A stretch of DNA of 48,017 nucleotides from Edaphobacter aggregans (GTDB lineage Bacteria > Acidobacteriota > Terriglobia > Terriglobales > Acidobacteriaceae). The DNA lies in the NCBI GenBank assembly GCA_022736715.1, contig DZDJ01000022.1, positions 1-48,017 of the forward strand, in the 5' to 3' direction. Positions 34,558 to 42,551 of the stretch are shown here, in pieces; within the stretch, counting starts at the first letter, position 1; every line of letters starts with the position of its first letter. The notes below the pieces were generated by a model. It saw only the letters and a program-made list of their open reading frames with translations, had not been told where the DNA came from and searched no databases. The position numbers were made by a program, and so were the translations under genes.

Positions 34558-35027
34558 GCGATGTCCTTCTCATCCTCGGAACGCACCCACTGCAGAAAGG
34601 CCTCTCCGCCACCATATTCTGCAAGCTCCTGTTTCAAAAGTCCGCGCAGTTTCTCTGTCAGCCGTTTTGCTTTCTCTACCGGGGCTTCCTCTGCCGACGA
34701 AAATTCCTTTGCGTTCTGCGGACTCTTCTTCGCGTTCGCTTCCATATTCGCTCCACCCACGCGATACCGAACCACTACAGTGGTGCTCATTCCGGAAGGA
34801 GGCCCATCCACTCCGATGATTGACAATCCATTGTCGCGCAGGAATTTTCCCGACTTGAGTGCAGTGCAGACTTGAGGAACATTTCTGGCAGGAAATCCAT
34901 CCTCTATCAAGTCTTCCAGCAGGTCCTTCACTGCAATGGAAAGCTCAGGCTTGCCCGCGCGCAGAGCCGGCTGTACATATTTGGCCCTGGCCTTTTTACG
35001 CACTTCGTCACTCAATCCCTGGTTCAT
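34554..35027 (-). CDS. Putative antitoxin partner of PIN toxin 1, unrecognised family
   Basis: I do not recognise this 157-aa protein. It has a basic helical N-terminus (LSDEVRKKARAKYVQPALRA), a middle part (LSIAVKDLLEDLIEDGFPARNVPQVCTALKSGKFL), a strand-rich region (GLSIIGVDGPPSGMSTTVVVRYRV), a hydrophilic linker and a C-terminal helix (EKAKRLTEKLRGLLKQELAEYG). The middle part could be a small winged helix, which is a guess. The C-terminal helix would suit toxin binding. Its place directly before, and overlapping, the PIN gene and an inverted repeat over its promoter support an antitoxin role by context only. ATG 35027 has GGAG nine bases upstream. An in-frame TTG at 35102 is the -35 box of the promoter and is rejected as start. 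Confidence 0.7.
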   Translation of the reverse strand: MNQGLSDEVRKKARAKYVQPALRAGKPELSIAVKDLLEDLIEDGFPARNVPQVCTALKSGKFLRDNGLSIIGVDGPPSGMSTTVVVRYRVGGANMEANAKKSPQNAKEFSSAEEAPVEKAKRLTEKLRGLLKQELAEYGGGEAFLQWVRSEDEKDIA

Positions 35028-35074
35028 ACGACGCTTCTCCAGTTGGATAGATTCTCTTTCTGCATCAAAAATAC

Positions 35075-35113
35075 AGTCTAGCTTGTTTAGATAGTATGTC
35101 AAGACTGTCTAAA
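35075..35113 (-). promoter_or_regulatory. Promoter of PIN module 1 with operator over the -35 box
   Basis: On the minus strand TTGACA (35102-35097), a 16-base spacer and TAGACT (35080-35075) form a good sigma-70 promoter. A near-perfect 10-bp inverted repeat, TTTAGATAGT (35086-35095) and ACTGTCTAAA (35104-35113), has the -35 box in its centre. Binding there would shut the promoter, as in autoregulated toxin-antitoxin operons. Confidence 0.7.
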
Positions 35114-35179
35114 TAATAATTCGATATTTTTTGAAAACCTCTGGAACAAAAGCATTTACCGTCTGCGTATCCTCTATTC

Positions 35180-36766
35180 ATGGTTCATACCACCATCGTC
35201 CGCCCCGCCGACCCCACTTTGCGTGAGGCCCTGCGCCTTGCCTTGCTCTTCAGCATCATCAAATTGGCCGTGCAGGTGGCTGGCACCCTCATCAGCACGC
35301 ATTATGGGTACGGGTATTTCCGCGATGAGTTGTACTACCTCGTCTGCGGACAGCATCTGGCGTGGGGATACGTTGACCAGGGGCCCATCGTTGCCGTGCA
35401 GGCGCGGTTTGGGGAGATTCTCTTCGGCAAATCGCTGGTTGGTATCCGCATGTTTTCGGCATTGGCCGGAGCTGTGATGGTCGGCCTTACCGGAATGCTG
35501 GCATGGGCTCTCGGCGGGCGTCGTTCGGCACAGGGACTGGCCATGATCGGCGTGCTCGTCGCGCCGCAATATCTTGGCCTCGACAGCTATCTCTCCATGA
35601 ACAGCTTCGAGCCGATGTTCTGGATGGGCTGCCTGCTCCTCGTCCTCCTCATCGCCAACGGCGCATCGCCGCGCTGGTGGCTGCTCTTCGGCATCACCGC
35701 TGGTCTTGGCCTGCTCAACAAACCGTCCATGACCTTCTTCCTGCTCGCGCTGCTCTTCGGCCTTCTGCTTACCCCGCAGCGCCGCCTGCTCGGCAACCGC
35801 TGGGTGCTGGCCGGCGTAGCGTTGATGGTATCGCTGGCTCTCCCGAACCTTTTATGGCAGATTCACTATCACTGGCCCACCTGGGAGTTTCTGCGCAATG
35901 GTCAGATCGAAAACAAAAATGTCACCCTCGGCCCACTCCCCTTTCTGCTCACCCAGATCAAAAACCTGCATCCGCTCAACCTCTTCCTCTGGGGCGCAGG
36001 TCTGCTCTGGACGCTCTTCAGTCCCTCCGCTCGCTCCCGACGCTGGATCGGCCTCACTTATTTGCTTTTCTTTGCGCTCATGATGGCCCTGCACGCCAAG
36101 GACTACTACGTCACCCCGATCTACCCTGTTCTTTTCGCCGCAGGTGGCGTCGCGTGGGAGCGGCGGCTAGCTCACAGAAAACTGGTTGAAAATAACCGGG
36201 CTTACGCTTTTCCCATCATGGAAACGGCTCTGCTCGTGACCGGAGCGTTGATCCTGCCCATGGCCATTCCCGTCCTGCCGCCGCAGACCTGGATTCGCTA
36301 CACCTCTGCTCTCCATCTACATTCAAGCAACTCGGAAAACAATGCCGTCGGTCCGCTGCCGCAGTTCTATGCAGACCGTTTCGGCTGGCAGGAGGAAGTG
36401 GACTCCGTTACCCGTATCTATCGCTCTCTCTCGCCCGCAGACCGTGCCAGGGTCGGTATCCTGTGCAGTAACTACGGCGAGGCCAGTGCCATCAACTTCC
36501 TTGGCGCAAAAGATCACCTGCCCTTCGCCATCAGCGGCCACAACAACTACTACCTGTGGGGACCGCACGGGTACACCGGCGAAATTATGATCGTCATCAA
36601 CGGCGCATCCCCTGAGGAAATGCGCGAATATTACTCCTCCGTCGTCGTTGCCGGACGCATGGATCACCCGTATGCCATGCCGTATGAGCATCGCAACATC
36701 TACCTCGTGCGCGGACGCAAAAAGTCGGTCCTCGCGGACTGGGCCGGTTTCAAAAACTACATTTAA
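35180..36766 (+). CDS. GT39/PMT-2-like membrane glycosyltransferase
   Basis: The 528-aa protein has many hydrophobic helices and the N-terminal periplasmic-loop motif YFRDELYYLVCGQHLAWGYVDQGP. The Asp-Glu pair there matches the catalytic acidic pair of the ArnT/PMT superfamily. Such enzymes use polyprenyl-phosphate-linked sugars to glycosylate lipids, proteins or polymers at the outer face of the inner membrane. The C-terminal 150 residues form a soluble domain (RVGILCSNYGEASAINFLG, AISGHNNYYLWGPHGYTGEIMIVI) seen in many PMT-2 family proteins. The substrate cannot be inferred. ATG 35180 is the first codon before the conserved region. It is divergent from PIN module 1 with about 150 bases between starts, and the APC permease follows 43 bases later. 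Confidence 0.88.
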   Translation: MVHTTIVRPADPTLREALRLALLFSIIKLAVQVAGTLISTHYGYGYFRDELYYLVCGQHLAWGYVDQGPIVAVQARFGEILFGKSLVGIRMFSALAGAVMVGLTGMLAWALGGRRSAQGLAMIGVLVAPQYLGLDSYLSMNSFEPMFWMGCLLLVLLIANGASPRWWLLFGITAGLGLLNKPSMTFFLLALLFGLLLTPQRRLLGNRWVLAGVALMVSLALPNLLWQIHYHWPTWEFLRNGQIENKNVTLGPLPFLLTQIKNLHPLNLFLWGAGLLWTLFSPSARSRRWIGLTYLLFFALMMALHAKDYYVTPIYPVLFAAGGVAWERRLAHRKLVENNRAYAFPIMETALLVTGALILPMAIPVLPPQTWIRYTSALHLHSSNSENNAVGPLPQFYADRFGWQEEVDSVTRIYRSLSPADRARVGILCSNYGEASAINFLGAKDHLPFAISGHNNYYLWGPHGYTGEIMIVINGASPEEMREYYSSVVVAGRMDHPYAMPYEHRNIYLVRGRKKSVLADWAGFKNYI

Positions 36767-36809
36767 TGCTGTGTGGAAGACAGTGTGCATGCTACTCTGC
36801 GTTCAAGGC

Positions 36810-38219
36810 ATGGACAGTTCAACCGCTTCACCCGCACAACAGGCCGCAGACCTCCCGCGCGTTCTACGAACCTCTCATGCCACCGCCATCGTAGTTGGCA
36901 CCATCATCGGCAGCGGCATTTTTCTGGTTCCGCAGGAGATGATGCGCGCCGTCGGCTCCTCCGGCATGGTCTACACCGTCTGGATCGTCGGTGGCCTGCT
37001 TTCCCTCTTCGGCGCCATGACCTACGCCGAGCTTGGCGCCATGCGCCCCTACGCCGGTGGCGAGTACGTCTACCTGCGCGATGCCTACGGCGATATGCCA
37101 GCCTTCCTCTATATGTGGACGTGGTTTTCCCTGGCCAAACCTGCTTCCATCGCCAGCGTCACCGCAGGGCTGGCCCGCGTCCTCGGCACCTTCAGCGCCT
37201 TTCATTTTCTCGACGCCGCCGCCATCCGCGCGCCCTTTCCCATTCTCTGGAGCCAGCTCTTCGCCATCCTGATGACTTGGCTCATCACCGGGCTGAACTA
37301 TCTCGGCATCAAAAAGGCCGGGGACTTCCAGCTTGTCTTCACCTGGCTCAAAGGCCTGCTGATTCTCGTCATTGCAGGCTTCTGCTTTTTCGGCGCAGGC
37401 AGCCACGGCAACTTCCATAACTTTGCTTCGGGCTTTACCGGAGCGCAGGGCGGCGTCACCGGATTCATGGTCGCGCTGATCGCCGCCTTGTGGGCCTACG
37501 ATGGCTGGAATGATCTGACTATGGTGGCAGGAGAAGTCCGCAACCCGCAGCGCAGCCTGCCGATCGCACTCATCGCTGGCGTGGGCATTGTCGGCGTGCT
37601 CTACATGGCGACCAATGCGGCAATCCAGTATGTGATGCCCGCAAGCGTCATCGCCATCTCGCCCCGGCCTGCGGCAGACGCCATGCGCATCGTCACCGGG
37701 CATTGGGGAGAAGTGCTGGTGTCCATCGGCATGGCGGTCAGCATTGTCGTCACGCTGAACGGCACAACCATGTCCGGCGCACGCATCCCTTTCGCCGCCG
37801 CGCGCGATGGCCTCTTCTTTAAAAGCATGGCGCACATCCACCAACGCTTTCAAAGCCCCTCGACCTCGCTGGTCGTACAAGGGGTGCTGAGTTCATTTCT
37901 GTTGCTGGTTGTTGGCCGTTTTCAGTCACTGTTTGAGTTGGCCATTTTTGCCGAGTGGCTCTTCTACACGCTCACCGCCAGCACGGTCTTCGTCTTCCGC
38001 ATCCGCGAGCCGCAGGCCAATCGCCCGTACCGCGTCTGGGGATACCCAGTGCTGCCCGCGCTCTTCATCCTCGCCGCCAGCGTTCTGCTCTGTTACTCCT
38101 ACGTCAGCAATTTGAAGAACTCAATCATCGGCACCGCGCTCATCCTGCTCGGCGTGCCGCTCTACTATTGGATCAAGCAGAAGTATCCCTCCGAACGAAG
38201 CAATGCGGCAATCCGATAG
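36810..38219 (+). CDS. APC-superfamily amino acid permease
   Basis: This 469-aa inner-membrane transporter has about twelve hydrophobic helices. The first carries the APC signature (AIVVGTIIGSGIFLVPQEMM), and later segments (GAMTYAELGAMRPYAGGEYVYLRDAYG, ALWAYDGWNDLTMVAGEVRNPQRSLP, NGTTMSGARIPFAAARDGLFF) match the L-type amino acid transporter (LAT) branch. The substrate is unknown. ATG 36810 follows AGG at a short distance; the open frame runs back into the glycosyltransferase gene but has no family features there. The last 16 bases before the loop and the stop codon itself are part of a large inverted repeat (38197-38235). It faces PIN module 2. Confidence 0.93.
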   Translation: MDSSTASPAQQAADLPRVLRTSHATAIVVGTIIGSGIFLVPQEMMRAVGSSGMVYTVWIVGGLLSLFGAMTYAELGAMRPYAGGEYVYLRDAYGDMPAFLYMWTWFSLAKPASIASVTAGLARVLGTFSAFHFLDAAAIRAPFPILWSQLFAILMTWLITGLNYLGIKKAGDFQLVFTWLKGLLILVIAGFCFFGAGSHGNFHNFASGFTGAQGGVTGFMVALIAALWAYDGWNDLTMVAGEVRNPQRSLPIALIAGVGIVGVLYMATNAAIQYVMPASVIAISPRPAADAMRIVTGHWGEVLVSIGMAVSIVVTLNGTTMSGARIPFAAARDGLFFKSMAHIHQRFQSPSTSLVVQGVLSSFLLLVVGRFQSLFELAIFAEWLFYTLTASTVFVFRIREPQANRPYRVWGYPVLPALFILAASVLLCYSYVSNLKNSIIGTALILLGVPLYYWIKQKYPSERSNAAIR

Positions 38220-38235
38220 ATTGCCGCATTGCTTC
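38197..38235. terminator. Perfect 16-bp inverted repeat spanning the permease stop codon
   Basis: Arms 38197-38212 (starting GAAGCAATGCGGC) and 38220-38235 are exact reverse complements. The 7-base loop CCGATAG contains the TAG stop. The left arm encodes the last residues of the permease. It lies between convergent genes and has no T-run, so it may be a bidirectional terminator or an inserted repeat element. Confidence 0.7.
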
Positions 38236-38261
38236 ATCTAGCTCCATTCAAATAATCCAGA

Positions 38262-38687
38262 TCAGAGCATCGCCCGTTCCAGAGAAGAGATGAACTGTAT
38301 ACCGGGAACAATCTTGCGGCTCAAACGTTCGTCATTCGTCAAAAACAGATCGCATCTCGCACTTGCCGCTGTAGCCAACTGGATTGCATCTGGCGCTTTG
38401 ATACTCTTGTCCTTTCTCAGTTGTGCATAGGCCCACGCACTCGATTGATCGAAGGCCAGCATCGACACTCCCGGAGAATTAAGTAGCTGCTTATATTTTT
38501 CAGCCAGCACCATATCTCCTTCCGACAAAGGCCGGACCAACACTTCTGCCAATGTGAGCGTGGAAGTAATGACTTCATCTCTTCGTTCTGAAATACGCTC
38601 CAGGAGAGATACCACGCGCTGGCCCAGCACTCCATCATCTTCCATCAAGTAAATAAACAGGTTTGTGTCGAAGAAAATCCGGCTCAT
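38262..38687 (-). CDS. PIN-domain protein, probable VapC-like toxin 2
   Basis: The 141-aa protein keeps the four acidic PIN residues: Asp7 in MSRIFFDTNLFIY, the Glu in LTLAEVLVRP, the Asp in KAPDAIQLATA and the Asp in FLTNDERLSR. A metal-dependent RNase toxin is the expected role. Its start overlaps the stop of the upstream gene by ATGA (38684-38687). It is clearly similar in layout and sequence to PIN protein 1 (34132-34557), including the same length and the endings PGIQFI and PGVQFI. It converges on the APC permease gene. The composition is AT-richer than flanking genes. Confidence 0.87.
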   Translation of the reverse strand: MSRIFFDTNLFIYLMEDDGVLGQRVVSLLERISERRDEVITSTLTLAEVLVRPLSEGDMVLAEKYKQLLNSPGVSMLAFDQSSAWAYAQLRKDKSIKAPDAIQLATAASARCDLFLTNDERLSRKIVPGIQFISSLERAML

Positions 38688-39184
38688 TCCCAGCCCTCAC
38701 GAAGGTTGCGGACATACTCATCCGGGTCTACGCCTTTCCATACGTGTTTCCCCAGGCCTCGCAATTGAAAAAGACCATCGAGCCATCGGGTTTGTCTAGG
38801 CTGTTCTTTTCCATACCGCTTTTTCGCCCATTCAATCAGTTCGCGGTAACGTTCCGGTACTTCATCCGGAGCTGGCCACCTTTTATCATTCCGGTCAGGA
38901 TGAACATCATCTCCGGCATGCAACAACCTGCGCGTGTGTTTTCCCGTCGCATAGAGCATGGAATGTGCCAAAGGATTGGGGGCACGATTTGCCACACAAT
39001 GCTGAGAAGCATGTACCTGCACGCCTTTGCGCAGGTACCCGTACAGGTTTTCTTTCTCTGCCCTTTGAACGATTTCTGTGATGGTGAAGTCTGCGCGATC
39101 CGGGTTTTCACGATGCAGCAAAGCCGCAGCAATAAAAACCTCGGCGGCGCAGGTTACATCAGACGGAGCCAATATGTTAGCCAT
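38684..39184 (-). CDS. Putative antitoxin partner of PIN toxin 2, DUF7669-like
   Basis: The 166-aa protein has an N-terminal helical part that could be a winged helix (CAAEVFIAAALLHRENPDRADFTITEIVQRAEKENL). A central block follows, VHASQHCVANRAPNP...MLYATGKHTRRLLHAGDDVHPDR, then a C-terminal PxxxPxxYRELIEWAKKRYG segment. The central block resembles proteins I recall under a domain of unknown function (DUF7669), sometimes beside toxins or defence genes; the label is tentative. It shows no similarity by eye to the partner of PIN toxin 1. ATG 39184 has GGAGG (39190-39194) five bases upstream and is preferred over ATGs at 39196 and 39205. An antitoxin role is inferred from overlap with the PIN gene and from the promoter palindrome. 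Confidence 0.72.
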   Translation of the reverse strand: MANILAPSDVTCAAEVFIAAALLHRENPDRADFTITEIVQRAEKENLYGYLRKGVQVHASQHCVANRAPNPLAHSMLYATGKHTRRLLHAGDDVHPDRNDKRWPAPDEVPERYRELIEWAKKRYGKEQPRQTRWLDGLFQLRGLGKHVWKGVDPDEYVRNLREGWE

Positions 39185-39203
39185 GACATCCTCCATGAAA
39201 ATC

Positions 39204-39233
39204 ATAATCTCATATGAGAAAATAAAATGTCAA
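39204..39233 (-). promoter_or_regulatory. Promoter of PIN module 2 with palindrome in the spacer
   Basis: On the minus strand TTGACA (39233-39228) and GATTAT (39209-39204) are separated by 18 bases. The perfect palindrome CTCATATGAG (39209-39218) lies at the downstream end of the spacer and touches the -10 box. It is a likely autoregulatory operator. Confidence 0.65.
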
Positions 39234-39268
39234 GGAGGGTGACGACGATTTTTTGAAAGTTGCTCTTG

Positions 39269-40723
39269 CTACGATCTCTGCCGGATCACGCGCTCATACA
39301 CGCCCACATACTCCTGCGCCGGTTTCTTCCACGAATACTCCTGCGCCATGCCATTGCGCATCAGCTTCTGCCAGGATTTTTTATCCTGGAACAAGGCAAA
39401 GGCGCGCTGCAGCGCCGCCAGCAGGTCCTCCGGATTGTACCCATGAAACTTGAAGCCCGTTCCTGTGCCCAGCTCCGCATTCCACTCCTCCACCGTATCG
39501 TCCAGCCCGCCCGTGGCCCGCACCACCGGCACCGTCCCATACTTCAGGCTGTAAATCTGGTTCAGCCCGCATGGTTCATAGTGCGACGGCATCAGGAACA
39601 TGTCCGCGCCCGCCTCAATCTTGTGCGCCAGCACATTGTCATACGCAATCCGCACCCGCACCTTCTGCGGATACCGCTCCGCAAACTCCCGCAGCAGATT
39701 CTCGTAATATGGTTCGCCCGTGCCCAGCGCCACCAGCACCATCTCCTCCTTCGCCAGCCCGTCCGCAATCTGCGCAATCAGGTCAATGCCCTTCTGCGTC
39801 ACAAACCGGGACACCACGCCCACCACCGGCGTCGTTTCCGCCACATTCTCCAGCGCAAACGCATGCAGCAGGTCGCGTCGGCAAACCGCCTTGCCGTCCA
39901 GCTTTCTCTCCGTATAGTGCGCCGCAATATTGCGGTCCGTCGCCGGGTCCCACTCCGCGTAATCCACGCCGTTCAGAATCCCCACCAGCTCGCCATTCCG
40001 CCGCCGCAGCACTGTATCCAGCTCATAGCCAAACTCCGGCGTCGCAATCTCCGCCGCATATTTGCAGCTCACCGTTGTAATGGCATCGGCATACACAATG
40101 CCGCCCTTCAGAAAATTCACCTGGTCGTAGTGCTCCAGCTTGTCCATCGTAAAAAGGTTCCACGGCAGCAGCAGCCGCGGCATCAACCCGGAAGCAAACT
40201 TCCCCTGGTAGCCCATGTTGTGAATCGTCAGCACACACGGCACCCGCCGCAGCACCGGATCAAAATAATACGTCGACCGCAGCAGCACCGGAATCAGCGC
40301 CGCCTGCCAGTCATGCGCATGGAACACATCCGGCACGCCCAGTTGTTTGCTCGCCTCCAGCACCGCCCGGCAATACAGCCCGAACCGCTCACCATTGTCC
40401 GCATACTCGCCGCCCTGCGGCCCATACACTTCTTCGCGGTCAAACAACTCCGGACAGTCCACAAACAGGTACCGCACACCCTTCCTCTTGCCGCCGTCCA
40501 GAATCCGCGCAAACCGGTTGTAGTAATCAAACGGAACCGTCAGGCTCGCAATCAGCACCGGAGCCTCCGGCACATGCTTCGCCACCTGCCGGTACCGCGG
40601 GACATACACCGTCACCTGGTGGCCCAGCTTCGCCAGTTCCTGCGGCAGCGCACCCACCACATCCGCCAACCCCCCGGTTTTCACAAACGGCAGACCCTCT
40701 GAAGCGGCAAAAACAATGTGCAT
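39269..40723 (-). CDS. glgA: Glycogen synthase (ADP-glucose, GT5)
   Basis: GlgA extends alpha-1,4-glucan chains from ADP-glucose in the cytosol. The 484-aa protein has the N-terminal KTGGLADVVGALP motif (Lys15) that binds the nucleotide sugar, the GT-B phrases VFHAHDWQAALIP, TIHNMGYQG, TTVSCKYAAEI and GILNGVDYAEWDP, and the C-terminal site VVSRFVTQKGIDLI, MFLMPSHYEPCGLNQIYSLKYGTVPVVRATGGLDDTV. The usual length is about 480 aa. ATG 40723 has AGGGGAAC upstream; the frame extends to 40750 but the family starts at MHIVFAASE. It is divergent from rsmA. No other glycogen gene is nearby. Confidence 0.96.
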   Translation of the reverse strand: MHIVFAASEGLPFVKTGGLADVVGALPQELAKLGHQVTVYVPRYRQVAKHVPEAPVLIASLTVPFDYYNRFARILDGGKRKGVRYLFVDCPELFDREEVYGPQGGEYADNGERFGLYCRAVLEASKQLGVPDVFHAHDWQAALIPVLLRSTYYFDPVLRRVPCVLTIHNMGYQGKFASGLMPRLLLPWNLFTMDKLEHYDQVNFLKGGIVYADAITTVSCKYAAEIATPEFGYELDTVLRRRNGELVGILNGVDYAEWDPATDRNIAAHYTERKLDGKAVCRRDLLHAFALENVAETTPVVGVVSRFVTQKGIDLIAQIADGLAKEEMVLVALGTGEPYYENLLREFAERYPQKVRVRIAYDNVLAHKIEAGADMFLMPSHYEPCGLNQIYSLKYGTVPVVRATGGLDDTVEEWNAELGTGTGFKFHGYNPEDLLAALQRAFALFQDKKSWQKLMRNGMAQEYSWKKPAQEYVGVYERVIRQRS

Positions 40724-40904
40724 TCTGTTCCCCTGACTTTTTTCACCCACGTCGCACAGCGCTTCTGCACACTGGGTTTAACGTCCCGCTTTTCTCACAA
40801 TATCAGTGAAGCGGTAGTCTATACACATCGCCTCTGCGAAGCCAGCGCCTTTCCGCGCATCTCATTTCGGTGCGGCACTCGCTTCCACTGGCGGCAAAAA
40901 CAAC

Positions 40905-41699
40905 ATGAAACAGAAATCCAGACTCGGGCAAAATTTTTTAGTTGACCAGGCCGCCTGCGCCGCCATTGCCGACGCACTCGGTGACCTCTCCCGCGCCACC
41001 GTGCTCGAAATCGGCCCCGGCCACGGAGCCATCACCAGTCTCCTCGTCCCCCGCTGCCGCCAGTACATCGCCTTTGAGATCGACCCGCCCCTCATCCGCG
41101 AGCTCGAATTCCGCTTCCGCCAGCAGCCCAGCTTCCGCATCGTCGGCGGTGACATCCTCACCGCCGACTTCGCCGCCGCTGTGCCCCCGCAGGAAAAAGC
41201 CGCTCTCGTCGGCAACCTGCCCTATTACATCACCGCCGACATTCTCCTCAAGCTCTTCGCCGCGCATCCGCTCCTCGACCGCGCCGTCATCATGATCCAG
41301 CGCGAAGTTGCCGACCGCGTCGCCGCCACGCCCGGCACCCGCGACTACGGCCTGCTCTCCGCCACCGCCCAGATGTACGCACGCATCGAGACACTCTTCA
41401 CCCTGCCGCCCGAAGCCTTCGACCCGCCGCCTGAGGTCCACTCCACCGTCCTGCGCCTCACCTTTGCCCCGCGCTTCCAGGAACTCGGCGTCGATGCCCC
41501 CGGCTTCGACCGCTTCCTCAAGCAGTGCTTCAGCCAGAAGCGCAAAACCCTGGCCAACAACCTCCGCGCCGCCGGTTACGAACCCGCCCAGGTCGCCCAC
41601 GTCTTCACCACCACCGGCATCTCCCCCCAACTCCGCGCCGAAGCACTCCCGCTCGAAGCCATGGCCACCCTCTACCACGCCCTCCTCCCTGATCCCTGA
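40905..41699 (+). CDS. rsmA: RsmA (KsgA), 16S rRNA dimethyladenosine transferase
   Basis: RsmA dimethylates two adjacent adenines in helix 45 of 16S rRNA using SAM. The 264-aa protein shows KSRLGQNFL at the start, SAM motif [13 protein letters not shown], the acidic motif FEIDPPLI, the catalytic NLPY motif ([12 protein letters not shown]), [11 protein letters not shown] and the C-terminal [18 protein letters not shown] segment. ATG 40905 matches the family start. The last codons (LPDP) and the stop lie inside the heptanucleotide repeat that continues downstream. thiG follows after 58 bases. Confidence 0.96.
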   Translation: MKQKSRLGQNFLVDQAACAAIADALGDLSRATVLEIGPGHGAITSLLVPRCRQYIAFEIDPPLIRELEFRFRQQPSFRIVGGDILTADFAAAVPPQEKAALVGNLPYYITADILLKLFAAHPLLDRAVIMIQREVADRVAATPGTRDYGLLSATAQMYARIETLFTLPPEAFDPPPEVHSTVLRLTFAPRFQELGVDAPGFDRFLKQCFSQKRKTLANNLRAAGYEPAQVAHVFTTTGISPQLRAEALPLEAMATLYHALLPDP

Positions 41700-41728
41700 T
41701 TCCTGTTCCCTGATCCCTATACCCCCTA
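41687..41728 (+). repeat. Degenerate heptanucleotide tandem repeat across the rsmA stop
   Basis: Six 7-base units run in tandem: CCCTGAT, CCCTGAT, TCCTGTT, CCCTGAT, CCCTATA and CCCCCTA. The first two encode the final residues and stop codon of rsmA. The strand bias is strong, with pyrimidines on the plus strand. No mobile-element end is visible. Confidence 0.8.
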
Positions 41729-41757
41729 CTCGCCCCGGGCTTTACAATCAAAGCATC

Positions 41758-42528
41758 ATGGAACCATTGGTTATAGCGGGTAAAGCCTTTCAGTCGCGGT
41801 TGATCGTAGGAACGGGAAAGTACAAGGACGGCGAAGAGACGCAGAAGGCCATCGAAGCCTCCGGCGCGGAGATGGTCACCGTTGCCGTCCGGCGCGTCAA
41901 TCTGGACCGCTCCAGGGAGTCACTGCTGGACTTCATCGATCCGCAGCGCTACTTTTTGTTGCCAAATACAGCGGGCTGCTACACCGCCGAGGAGGCCATC
42001 CGCGCCGCGCGGCTGGGGCGCGAGGTCGGCCTCTCCGACTGGGTCAAGATTGAGGTCATCGGCGACCAGCAGACGCTGTATCCGGACATTCAGGCGACGC
42101 TCGAAGCAACGCGCGTATTGGTGAAGGAAGGCTTCACCGTACTGCCCTACACCTCCGACGACATCGTCTTTGCCCGGCGGCTGATTGATGCCGGTGCCGC
42201 CGCCGTCATGCCGCTCGGCGCCCCGATAGGCAGCGGACTGGGGTTGCAGAACACCGCGAACCTGCGGATTCTGCGCGAGATGATCACCGAAGTGCCGCTC
42301 ATCGTCGACGCTGGCGTCGGCACCGCCTCCGACGCAGCCGTGGCCCTGGAACTGGGCTTTGACGCAGTACTGATGAACACCGCAATCGCGCAGGCGCAGA
42401 ACCCTGTTCTGATGGCGGAAGCCATGCAGCACGCCGTGCTCGCCGGGCGGCAGGCGTATCTTGCCGGGCGGATGCCGCGCAAGCTGTATGCCACCGCAAC
42501 TTCGCCGCTGGAAGGCATTTCGCGCTAA
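41758..42528 (+). CDS. thiG: Thiazole synthase ThiG
   Basis: ThiG condenses 1-deoxy-D-xylulose 5-phosphate, dehydroglycine and ThiS-thiocarboxylate to the thiazole phosphate of thiamine. The 256-aa TIM-barrel protein has [30 protein letters not shown], the Schiff-base lysine region [79 protein letters not shown] and [22 protein letters not shown] 41758 is the family start; the open frame upstream belongs to shadow reading of rsmA. It stands apart from other thiamine genes, with no thiS, thiH or thiO in the window. Confidence 0.96.
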   Translation: MEPLVIAGKAFQSRLIVGTGKYKDGEETQKAIEASGAEMVTVAVRRVNLDRSRESLLDFIDPQRYFLLPNTAGCYTAEEAIRAARLGREVGLSDWVKIEVIGDQQTLYPDIQATLEATRVLVKEGFTVLPYTSDDIVFARRLIDAGAAAVMPLGAPIGSGLGLQNTANLRILREMITEVPLIVDAGVGTASDAAVALELGFDAVLMNTAIAQAQNPVLMAEAMQHAVLAGRQAYLAGRMPRKLYATATSPLEGISR

Positions 42529-42551
42529 GGCGCGGAAGAGTGGAGCTGGAA

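Noticed and set aside
35028..35102. TTG start of the module 1 partner at 35102
   Set aside because: That TTG is part of the TTGACA -35 box and lies inside the operator repeat.
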